Source: Muribaculaceae bacterium
GTDB lineage: Bacteria > Bacteroidota > Bacteroidia > Bacteroidales > Muribaculaceae
Reading direction: 5' to 3'
DNA length: 64,000 nucleotides
NCBI GenBank assembly: GCA_011959405.1
Contig: BLLX01000004.1
Location: forward strand, 1 to 64,000
Numbering within the stretch: the stretch's first letter is position 1; each line of letters begins with the position of its first letter. This document shows positions 57,396 to 64,000 of the stretch, piece after piece. Made by a program: the position numbers and the translations under genes. The notes beneath the pieces are model-generated. The model worked only from the letters and a program-made list of their open reading frames with translations, did no database searches and was not told where the DNA came from.

Positions 57396-58611
57396 CGTCG
57401 TCGGCAGAATATGTCTGATACAGAAAATCGTTATACGGGAAACGCGACAGATGCACCTCCCGCGCCGCATCATACACACGGCGCTTCAACTCCTCTATGT
57501 TTATCTGCTCTTTGGCCGATATAAACACACAGTCGCCGCCCATCTTCGCCATATATGACTCCCGCAGTTCATCCAGCGTCACATTCTCGCGTGTGCGCGG
57601 TGTCAGGTCGTCCTCATCCTTCGGAGTGAAACTAAAGGCATCTATCTTGTTGAACACCATTATCATCGGCTTACGGGCGGCGCCACACACATCGGCCAGC
57701 GTCTTGTTCACCACCTCGATCTGCTCTTCCCACTGCGGGTGGCTTATATCCACCACATGCAGCAGCACATCGGCGTCGCGCACCTCGTCGAGCGTCGACT
57801 TGAACGACTCCACCAGATGCGTTGGCAGCTTCCTTATGAAGCCCACCGTATCGGTCAGCAGAAACGGCAGATTCTCTATGATCACCTTGCGCACCGTGGT
57901 GTCCAGCGTGGCAAACAGCTTGTTCTCCGCAAACACATCGCTCTTGCTTATCAGATTCATCAGCGTCGACTTGCCCACGTTCGTATATCCCACCAGAGCC
58001 ACACGCGTCAGCTTTCCGCGGTTCTTGCGCTGCATGGACTTCTGCCGGTCAATATCGGCCAGCTCGCGCTTCAGACGCGAAATGCGGTCCAGAATTATGC
58101 GGCGGTCAGTCTCGATCTGGGTCTCGCCCGGGCCGCGCATGCCTATGCCGCCACGCTGACGCTCCAGATGCGTCCACATGCGCGTCAGTCTCGGCAATAG
58201 ATACTGATACTGTGCCAGTTCCACCTGAGTCTTGGCATTGGCCGTCTGCGCTCGCTTGGCAAAAATATCGAGAATCAGACTCGTGCGATCCAGAATCTTC
58301 ACCTGCAGCTCGCGCTCTATATTGCTCACCTGCTTGGTCGACAGATCATCGTCAAAAATCACCATGCCGATCTCATTGTCCTGCACATACTGCCTGATCT
58401 CCTCCAGCTTGCCCTTGCCCACGTATGTACGCGGATTCGGCCACTCCACCTTCTGTGTGAACCGGCACACGGTCTCCGCTCCCGCCGTATCGGCCAGAAA
58501 AGCCAACTCGTCAAGATACTCTTTTGTCTTCACCTCAGGCTGCGACGGGGTGATCAGACCCACCAACACAGCCTTTTCCGTTATTTCCTTATTTATAATC
58601 AGATCTTTCAT
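57364..58611 (-). CDS. hflX: GTPase HflX
   Basis: A 415-residue ribosome-associated GTPase. N-terminal HflX domain (TYVGKGKLEEI, DDDLSTKQVSNIE, DRTSLILDIFAKRA), a coiled-coil linker around RGGIGMRGPGETQIETDRR, and a G domain with G1 GYTNVGKST, G3 DTVGF, G4 NKID. Splits stalled 70S ribosomes under stress. Promoter box ends four bases before the start codon, so its mRNA is predicted to be leaderless. Heads the hflX-DAHP synthase-menA transcript. Confidence 0.95.
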   Translation of the reverse strand: MKDLIINKEITEKAVLVGLITPSQPEVKTKEYLDELAFLADTAGAETVCRFTQKVEWPNPRTYVGKGKLEEIRQYVQDNEIGMVIFDDDLSTKQVSNIERELQVKILDRTSLILDIFAKRAQTANAKTQVELAQYQYLLPRLTRMWTHLERQRGGIGMRGPGETQIETDRRIILDRISRLKRELADIDRQKSMQRKNRGKLTRVALVGYTNVGKSTLMNLISKSDVFAENKLFATLDTTVRKVIIENLPFLLTDTVGFIRKLPTHLVESFKSTLDEVRDADVLLHVVDISHPQWEEQIEVVNKTLADVCGAARKPMIMVFNKIDAFSFTPKDEDDLTPRTRENVTLDELRESYMAKMGGDCVFISAKEQINIEELKRRVYDAAREVHLSRFPYNDFLYQTYSADDDATDGSEAAD

Positions 58612-58615
58612 ACAA

Positions 58616-58648
58616 CAAAATTAATGAATTTCTACGTAACTACACAAA
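58616..58648 (-). promoter_or_regulatory. Promoter of hflX (leaderless)
   Basis: Minus-strand TTTG (58645-58648), 21 bases, TAATTTTG (58616-58623); the hflX ATG begins only 4 bases after the box. Confidence 0.75.
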
Positions 58649-58731
58649 TAAACCGCCTGATATGACAACTTCCCAGCCCTGCCGTAATGCCTGACGCACA
58701 CCTCACCCCTTGCCGTACGGCCTAAATTTAC

Positions 58732-58739
58732 TAACTTTG
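58732..58739 (+). promoter_or_regulatory. Promoter of ispD-recG
   Basis: TAACTTTG with a CTTG 19 bases upstream (58709-58712); leader of 47 bases. Confidence 0.65.
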
Positions 58740-58786
58740 CCGTACCAACCAGCAAACCAAGGCAACAGCCCATACCCACCCGATAT

Positions 58787-59443
58787 ATGACACCTCCGCG
58801 TATCATCAACATAATCGTGGCCGCCGGAAGCGGATCCCGGTTCGGCGCCGAAATCCCCAAACAATTCTGCCGTCTCACCGACAGCACCGTCCTCCTTCAC
58901 GCCGTCCGGCGGATCGAAAACGCACTGCCCGGATCACACACAGTCGTTGTCCTCTCCCCGCAATGGGCCGGACAGGCCGGAGACCGCTGCATTGCTCCAG
59001 GCGGCCCCACGCGCTGGCACTCGGTCAAAAACGCGCTCGACGCCTGTGCCGACATCCCTGCCGACATCATCACCGTCCACGACGGCGCCCGTCCCCTGCC
59101 CTCCTCGGCAATGATCCGCCGGGTCATCACAGCCTGTAGCAGCCATCATGGAGCCATACCGGTGATACCAGTCACCGACTCCCTCCGCCACATCGACGGC
59201 CACGCCGTCAACAGAGCCGAATTCCGCGCCGTGCAGACCCCTCAGGCATTCCGCGCCGACCTGCTCCACCGGGCATACAGTCTGCCCTATTCCGACACGT
59301 TCACCGACGACGCATCCGTCATGTCGGCTGCCGGATTCTCCGACATAGCCCTGACCGAAGGCGACCCGATGAACCTCAAAATCACACTTCCCCTCGACCT
59401 TGAGATAGCAAAGCTCTACATCACCCATGGCGCCGGACACTGA
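58787..59443 (+). CDS. ispD: 2-C-methyl-D-erythritol 4-phosphate cytidylyltransferase
   Basis: A 218-residue cytidylyltransferase of the MEP isoprenoid pathway. N-terminal VAAGSGSRFGAEIPKQF (11-27) with the CTP-binding glycine loop and lysine, VHDGARPLPS, PVTDSLRHI and TFTDDASVMSAAG are family motifs. Makes CDP-ME in the cytoplasm, feeding isoprenoids for menaquinone side chains and undecaprenyl carriers. Overlaps recG by 17 bases. Nucleotidyltransferases of this fold include TarI, but the motif set fits IspD. Confidence 0.92.
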   Translation: MTPPRIINIIVAAGSGSRFGAEIPKQFCRLTDSTVLLHAVRRIENALPGSHTVVVLSPQWAGQAGDRCIAPGGPTRWHSVKNALDACADIPADIITVHDGARPLPSSAMIRRVITACSSHHGAIPVIPVTDSLRHIDGHAVNRAEFRAVQTPQAFRADLLHRAYSLPYSDTFTDDASVMSAAGFSDIALTEGDPMNLKITLPLDLEIAKLYITHGAGH

Positions 59444-61511
59444 CATAAAATTCGTCAAAGGCATAGGGCCGGCACGCGCCCTGCTGCTCCGTGACGAACT
59501 CGGCATAAAAACCGTCGGCGACCTGCTGCGGCACTACCCCTCGCACTATGTCGACCGTTCGGCCATCTACCGCATATCCGACCTGCGCGGCTCCGACCTC
59601 CCCGCCGCCGTGCAACTGCGCGGACGCTTCATCTCCATGTCCGTCCAGGGCGAAGGACGCAAATCACGGCTCGTAGCCATATTCTCCGACGGCACCGGCA
59701 CCATCGAGACCGTCTGGTTCCAGCGCCCGCGCCAGGTAGCGCGCGCTCTCAACCCCGACGTCACCTACGTCATCTTCGGCAAACCCGTCGAATTCAACCG
59801 CCACTGGTCCATCGCCCACCCTGAAGTCGACACCGAAAGCGCCGCCACAGACCGTAAAGGGCTGCGCGGAGTCTATCCCCTCACCGAAAAACTCCGCTCC
59901 CGCGGCATCAGCTCCCGGCTGATAGCCGCATGGATAGACGAAATCCTCCCGATAACCGCATCCATTCCCGAAGTACTTCCGCATGAAATCACCGCCGGAC
60001 TCAGTCTCATGCCCCTTGACCAGACCCTCAGGGCCATCCACCGGCCGGCCAACATGCTCGAGCTTGACAAAGCACGCTACAGACTCAAATTCGAAGAACT
60101 CTTCTTCCTCGAACTCAACATACTCCGCTACTCACGCAGCCGCAACAAAGCTCTGCGCGGCCACATATTCGGCAAAATCGGACAATATTTCCACGACTTC
60201 TACTCCCAGTGCCTTCCATTTGAACTCACCGGAGCACAAAAGCGGGTCATAAAAGAAATCCGTGCCGACATGGCCACCGGACGCCAGATGAACCGTCTGC
60301 TTCAGGGCGACGTCGGCAGCGGCAAAACTCTCGTGGCGCTCCTGTGCATGCTCATAGCCATCGACAACGGCACCCAGGCATGCCTGATGGCTCCAACCGA
60401 AATCCTTGCCACACAACACTTCCAGACCATATCCGGACTCGCCGCTGCAATCGGAGTCAACATCCGGCTGCTCACAGGATCCACCCCCGCCAGAGAACGC
60501 GGCGAAATCCATGCCGGACTCCTCGACGGCACCATCCACATCCTCATAGGCACCCACGCCGTCATCGAAGACACCGTGCGGTTCGCCAACCTCGGCTTCG
60601 TCGTCATCGACGAACAGCACCGCTTCGGCGTGGCCCAGCGCGCCAAGCTCTGGAACAAAGCCGCCATCGCCCCCCACGTGCTCGTCATGACGGCCACCCC
60701 TATCCCGCGCACTCTGGCCATGACCGTCTATGGCGATCTCGACGTCAGCATCATTGACGAACTGCCCCCCGGACGCAAACCTGTGCTCACCCTGCTGCGC
60801 TACGACAGCCAGCGCCAGTCCGTCTACGACGGCATCCACCGCCAGCTGCTGCAAGGCCGGCAGGTCTACATAGTCTATCCCCTTATCGACGAAAACGAAA
60901 AAAGCGACCTCCACTCCCTCGAACAAGGCTACGAATTCATCTCACACCTGTTCAAGGACTTCAAGGTAGCCTACGTCCACGGGCGCATGAAACCCGCCGA
61001 AAAAGACCGGCAGATGACCCGGTTCGCTTCCGGCGACGCCCACATCCTTGTAGCCACCACAGTCATAGAAGTAGGAGTCAACGTGCCCAACGCATCGGTC
61101 ATGGTTATCGAAAACGCCGAACGTTTCGGCCTATCGCAGCTCCACCAGCTGCGCGGACGCGTGGGCCGCGGCGCCGACCAGAGCTACTGCATCCTCATGA
61201 GCAAAGAATCCATAGGCAAAGACACCCGTCGGCGCCTGGAAGTGATGACCTCCACCACCGACGGCTTCATCGTCTCCGAAGCAGACTTGAAACTCCGCGG
61301 CCCGGGCGACATTGAGGGCACCATGCAGAGCGGACTGCCAATAGAACTGAAAATGGCGTCACTCGTCACCGACGGACCCGTCATCGAAAGCGCCCGGGCC
61401 GCCGCCATCGGTCTGCTCGACTCCGACCCGTCGCTCGGATCACACCCTGCCGTACGCGCCCGCTGGGCCGAACTCTTCGCCGGCACTCAGGACTGGGCCC
61501 GCATCAGCTGA
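59427..61511 (+). CDS. recG: ATP-dependent DNA helicase RecG
   Basis: A 694-residue branch-migration helicase. N-terminal wedge/OB region (GIGPARALLLRDELGI, LLRHYPSHYVDR), motif I GDVGSGKTLVA, II VIDEQHRFG, III TATPIPRTLAM, VI QLRGRVGRGADQSYC, and a C-terminal DLKLRGPGDIEGTMQSG. Rescues stalled forks and processes recombination intermediates. Length is normal. Ends inside the opposite-strand folC gene by 8 bases. Confidence 0.96.
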   Translation: MAPDTDIKFVKGIGPARALLLRDELGIKTVGDLLRHYPSHYVDRSAIYRISDLRGSDLPAAVQLRGRFISMSVQGEGRKSRLVAIFSDGTGTIETVWFQRPRQVARALNPDVTYVIFGKPVEFNRHWSIAHPEVDTESAATDRKGLRGVYPLTEKLRSRGISSRLIAAWIDEILPITASIPEVLPHEITAGLSLMPLDQTLRAIHRPANMLELDKARYRLKFEELFFLELNILRYSRSRNKALRGHIFGKIGQYFHDFYSQCLPFELTGAQKRVIKEIRADMATGRQMNRLLQGDVGSGKTLVALLCMLIAIDNGTQACLMAPTEILATQHFQTISGLAAAIGVNIRLLTGSTPARERGEIHAGLLDGTIHILIGTHAVIEDTVRFANLGFVVIDEQHRFGVAQRAKLWNKAAIAPHVLVMTATPIPRTLAMTVYGDLDVSIIDELPPGRKPVLTLLRYDSQRQSVYDGIHRQLLQGRQVYIVYPLIDENEKSDLHSLEQGYEFISHLFKDFKVAYVHGRMKPAEKDRQMTRFASGDAHILVATTVIEVGVNVPNASVMVIENAERFGLSQLHQLRGRVGRGADQSYCILMSKESIGKDTRRRLEVMTSTTDGFIVSEADLKLRGPGDIEGTMQSGLPIELKMASLVTDGPVIESARAAAIGLLDSDPSLGSHPAVRARWAELFAGTQDWARIS

Positions 61512-62802
61512 TGGCCTGATCCTTCTCCCACACCGCAAGCAGATCGGCCACCACAAAATTACTGCCGCCCACAAAAATATACTCCCCGTCCACAGCCTCG
61601 CTACAGACGCGGGCCACTGCATCAGCCACAGTCTCCGCCGTCTCCCCCCTCAGTCCGTGTCGGCCGGCCATCCGGGCCAGCTCCGCGGCATCAAGCCCTC
61701 GGTTACCCGACGGCTTCGTAAACAGATAACGGGCGTCACGCGGCATCATAGACAAAATAGTATCCACATCCTTGTCGGCGGCAAACCCGACCACCACCGT
61801 TTTGCGCGGTGCCTTCACACCAGCCAGATGAGCCCCTAAATATTGCCATGCCCCCGGATTATGCCCCGTATCACACACCAGAGTATATGGAGCGCAGCAA
61901 AGAGTCGTGAGCCGTCCGCGCAGACCCGTCAGCCCGCACACTCCGGCAAACCCCGCCCTCACAGCTTCGGCCGTCACCTGCGGCAGCCCCAGCGTCCTCA
62001 CTGCCGCCAGCACCGTCGCCGCATTCCTTGGCTGAAACTCGCCGCCAAGCTCTCCATACACATCACCGCCATCCATGCCGCACCCCTCATACAGCCACCC
62101 GCCATCCATCTCCCGGGCCACCACCGGCACTGCCATCACCAACGGCGATCCGGCTCTCGCCGCGGCATCCTCGAACACCCTCAGCACATCGCCCTCGGCC
62201 TCGCCCACCACCACCGGCACCCCGGGCTTGATTATCCCGGCCTTCTCCACCGCTATCTCCCGAAGCGTATCACCCAAAAAAGCCGTATGATCCTTCGATA
62301 TATTAGTGATCACACTCAACTCCGGCATGATTATGTTTGTGCTGTCAAGCCGGCCGCCAAGCCCCACCTCCACCACAGCTATATCCACCTCCCTCAAGGC
62401 AAACCACTCGAACGCCATGGTCATCGTCAGCTCAAAAAACGAAGGATGCCGGTCCTTCACATCCGGCATCGCCAGATAACGCTCCACAAAATCCACCACG
62501 GCATCCCGTGAAATCATCTCCCCGTCCACCCGTATCCGCTCACGGAAATCGAGCAGATGCGGCGACGTGTACAGCCCCGTACGCAATCCCGCCGAACGGA
62601 AAATTGCCGCAAGCGTATGCGCCGTCGATCCCTTGCCGTTGGTGCCGCCCACATGCACCGCACGATAGCGGCGGTGCGGATCGCCGAACGCCGCCGACAA
62701 AGCCCGTGCCGTGTCAAGCCCCGGCTTATAGGCCGACGCTCCGTCACGCTGAAACACCGGAGTCTGCGTATAAAGATAATCAAGAGTCTCCTGATAAGTC
62801 AT
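61504..62802 (-). CDS. folC: Folylpolyglutamate synthase / dihydrofolate synthase
   Basis: A 432-residue Mur-ligase-like enzyme. P-loop HVGGTNGKGSTAH, YTSPHLLDFRERIRVDGEMIS, VEVGLGGRLDSTN and DGAHNP-equivalent CDTGHNPGAW are in family order. Adds glutamate to dihydropteroate and to folates. ATG 62802 (MTYQETLDYLY) is the family start; an ATG 4 codons upstream is possible. Follows the second chromate transporter gene after 15 bases, likely in the same transcript. Confidence 0.93.
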   Translation of the reverse strand: MTYQETLDYLYTQTPVFQRDGASAYKPGLDTARALSAAFGDPHRRYRAVHVGGTNGKGSTAHTLAAIFRSAGLRTGLYTSPHLLDFRERIRVDGEMISRDAVVDFVERYLAMPDVKDRHPSFFELTMTMAFEWFALREVDIAVVEVGLGGRLDSTNIIMPELSVITNISKDHTAFLGDTLREIAVEKAGIIKPGVPVVVGEAEGDVLRVFEDAAARAGSPLVMAVPVVAREMDGGWLYEGCGMDGGDVYGELGGEFQPRNAATVLAAVRTLGLPQVTAEAVRAGFAGVCGLTGLRGRLTTLCCAPYTLVCDTGHNPGAWQYLGAHLAGVKAPRKTVVVGFAADKDVDTILSMMPRDARYLFTKPSGNRGLDAAELARMAGRHGLRGETAETVADAVARVCSEAVDGEYIFVGGSNFVVADLLAVWEKDQAIS

Positions 62803-62817
62803 AACCCTGTACAAAAA

Positions 62818-63387
62818 TCAAAAAATAAAATAACCCGCTACACCCGACGCGACAATCACCACGATCGGATGCACCTTCATGAAAAAAGTGGCGGCAAAAG
62901 CAGCCGCACATATCACCACACTCTTCACCAGATGCTCCGGAGTCTCCCCGAAATTATCGGCATTCATCAGCAACAGAGCCGCCGACGCTATCAGCCCGAT
63001 GGTCACCGGACGCAACCCCTTGAACACACCCTGCACCGCTGCGCTCTCCTTATGTCGCGCTATGAAATGGCTCGTATAAAGCACAAGCAGATACGACGGC
63101 GCCACCACCACAAACGTACACAACACCGAACCCAACAGCCCCCACCACGGCGATGCAAACGCCGGATCCACCGTTCCCGGAGTCACATACCCGATATACG
63201 TCGCCGAATTTATCCCGATCGGACCGGGAGTCATCTGCGAAATGGCCACTATATCGGTAAACATCTTCGACGTGATCCATCCCGGACCCACCACCTCGCG
63301 CTCTATCAGCGACAACATCGCATAGCCGCCACCGAACCCGAAAAGGCCTATCTTCAAATACGACCATATCAGTCTCAGATAAATCAT
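62818..63387 (-). CDS. Chromate transporter, half-size (second of a pair)
   Basis: A 189-residue membrane protein of the CHR family: LKIGLFGFGGGYAMLSLIEREVV opening and the QMTPGPIGINSATYIGY signature. One half of the two-gene short-chain arrangement; with its partner it makes a full transporter. Chromate efflux is known for some family members; physiological substrate in gut bacteria is unknown. ATG 63387 overlaps the upstream gene by four bases and gives the family N-terminus. Confidence 0.9.
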   Translation of the reverse strand: MIYLRLIWSYLKIGLFGFGGGYAMLSLIEREVVGPGWITSKMFTDIVAISQMTPGPIGINSATYIGYVTPGTVDPAFASPWWGLLGSVLCTFVVVAPSYLLVLYTSHFIARHKESAAVQGVFKGLRPVTIGLIASAALLLMNADNFGETPEHLVKSVVICAAAFAATFFMKVHPIVVIVASGVAGYFIF

Positions 63388-63983
63388 TCCCTCTCCTTCT
63401 CCTTTCTGCCGCCGCTGCGGCCATACCACAGATAACCGCCCACAGCGCCAAGCACCACATACAGAATCGGGTTTGACACCACAGGCCACCCCGACCATAT
63501 CAGCAGAGCAGCCCCCGCAGGTATCCACGCCGTGCGCCACGAAATCTTCGCCGACCGCGCGCTGGTAATCACCGGAGCTATGATCAGAGCTACCACCGCC
63601 GGACGCATCCCCATGAACACCTTGCTCAACACCGGACTGTTCCGTATCAGATCCGGCGTCAGAAACACAGCTATGGTCAATATGATCAGAAACGAAGGCA
63701 TGATCGTGCCAAGCGCCGCACACAGACTCCCGGCACCGCCGCGTATCTTGTCGCCCACTGCCACCGAAATATTCACCGCCAGAATCCCGGGCATCGACTG
63801 CGCCACGGCAAGCTGATCCAAAAACTCCTCCTCGTCAAGCCAGCCGTGACGATCCACTATCTCGCGCTGCATTATGGAAATCATGGCCCATCCGCCACCG
63901 AAAGTAAAAGCGCCGATCTTCGCAAACGTCAGAAACAGCGACCCCAACAGATGGCGCCCCTTATTGTCACTCGTTCGTTTCAT
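63384..63983 (-). CDS. Chromate transporter, half-size (first of a pair)
   Basis: A 199-residue CHR-family membrane protein: FAKIGAFTFGGGWAMISIMQREIV, then DQLAVAQSMPGILAVNISVAVG, the counterpart of the signature in its partner. About five hydrophobic segments and a basic C-terminal tail (YGRSGGRKEKERE). The antiparallel pair with the next gene is typical. Its promoter box ends 5 bases before the ATG. Confidence 0.9.
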   Translation of the reverse strand: MKRTSDNKGRHLLGSLFLTFAKIGAFTFGGGWAMISIMQREIVDRHGWLDEEEFLDQLAVAQSMPGILAVNISVAVGDKIRGGAGSLCAALGTIMPSFLIILTIAVFLTPDLIRNSPVLSKVFMGMRPAVVALIIAPVITSARSAKISWRTAWIPAGAALLIWSGWPVVSNPILYVVLGAVGGYLWYGRSGGRKEKERE

Positions 63984-63988
63984 GGCCG

Positions 63989-63996
63989 CAAAATTA
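63989..63996 (-). promoter_or_regulatory. Promoter of the chromate transporter-folC run
   Basis: Minus-strand TAATTTTG, 5 bases before the start codon at 63983; the -33 region would lie past the end of the window. Confidence 0.55.
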
Positions 63997-64000
63997 CAAA

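Overview
The window is one 64-kb stretch of a Bacteroidales chromosome. The evidence is direct: at least fifteen intergenic regions carry the Bacteroidetes-type promoter (TTTG or TTG, about 20 bases, then TAnnTTTG), there are almost no Shine-Dalgarno sequences, and the genes include lineage-typical ones (RprX/RprY, DUF4290, imelysin lipoproteins, NhaD, an Etf/acyl-CoA dehydrogenase operon, a ferredoxin-dependent 2-oxoacid oxidoreductase). The G+C-rich coding style would fit a gut member such as Muribaculaceae, but the family is my inference. No rRNA, CRISPR array, insertion sequence, prophage or plasmid gene was found; this is core chromosome with one small patch of gene decay.

Layout. 1-1.5 kb: a MIP18-type Fe-S assembly factor and an LpxH-like lipid A phosphoesterase. 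1.5-7.8 kb (minus): an envelope cluster of porin, imelysin, di-haem oxidoreductase and CcsBA cytochrome c synthase, probably for iron handling, interrupted by inverted heptamer repeats. 8-9.3 kb: serine deaminase. 9.3-14.7 kb (plus): a beta-propeller protein, a PAP2/outer-membrane-barrel fusion, nitroreductase, DUF2520, KdsC and Maf. 14.6-18.4 kb: GH20 hexosaminidase, CutC, then two broken genes. 18.4-20.7 kb: RprXY two-component system. 21-24.7 kb: etfB-etfA-acyl-CoA dehydrogenase. 24.7-29.6 kb: acyltransferase, a YbiT-like ABC-F protein with a ruined second ATPase site, an AmgK-like kinase fused to a RapZ C-terminal domain, and a MurU-like uridylyltransferase. 29.6-35.7 kb (minus): Mfd, an S41 protease, a GIY-YIG protein and tRNA-Leu(CAG). 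35.7-39.8 kb: NhaD, RhlE-type helicase, RimM, DUF4290. 39.9-46.6 kb (minus): a long unit ruvX-def-ettA-thioredoxin-fold lipoprotein-alkaline phosphatase-tetR-fabG. 46.8-51.7 kb (plus): four-subunit 2-oxoacid:ferredoxin oxidoreductase, a small unknown protein, a cyclophilin lipoprotein and a glycosyltransferase. 51.7-55.5 kb: SulP transporter and TPR protein. 55.4-58.6 kb (minus): hflX, DAHP synthase/chorismate mutase, menA. 58.8-61.5 kb: ispD-recG. 61.5-64 kb (minus): two half-size chromate transporters and folC.

Functionally the window combines anaerobic energy metabolism (Etf/ACAD, Vor, menaquinone), envelope synthesis and recycling (LpxH, KdsC, PAP2, GH20, AmgK/MurU, IspD) and housekeeping (Mfd, RecG, RuvX, Def, RimM, EttA, HflX). 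The most interesting leads are the PAP2-barrel fusion with an internal signal peptide, the AmgK-RapZ fusion beside MurU, the degenerate ABC-F, a TetR gene without a usable start codon, the heptamer-repeat leader of ccsBA, and a set of promoters placed so close to start codons that their mRNAs should be leaderless.
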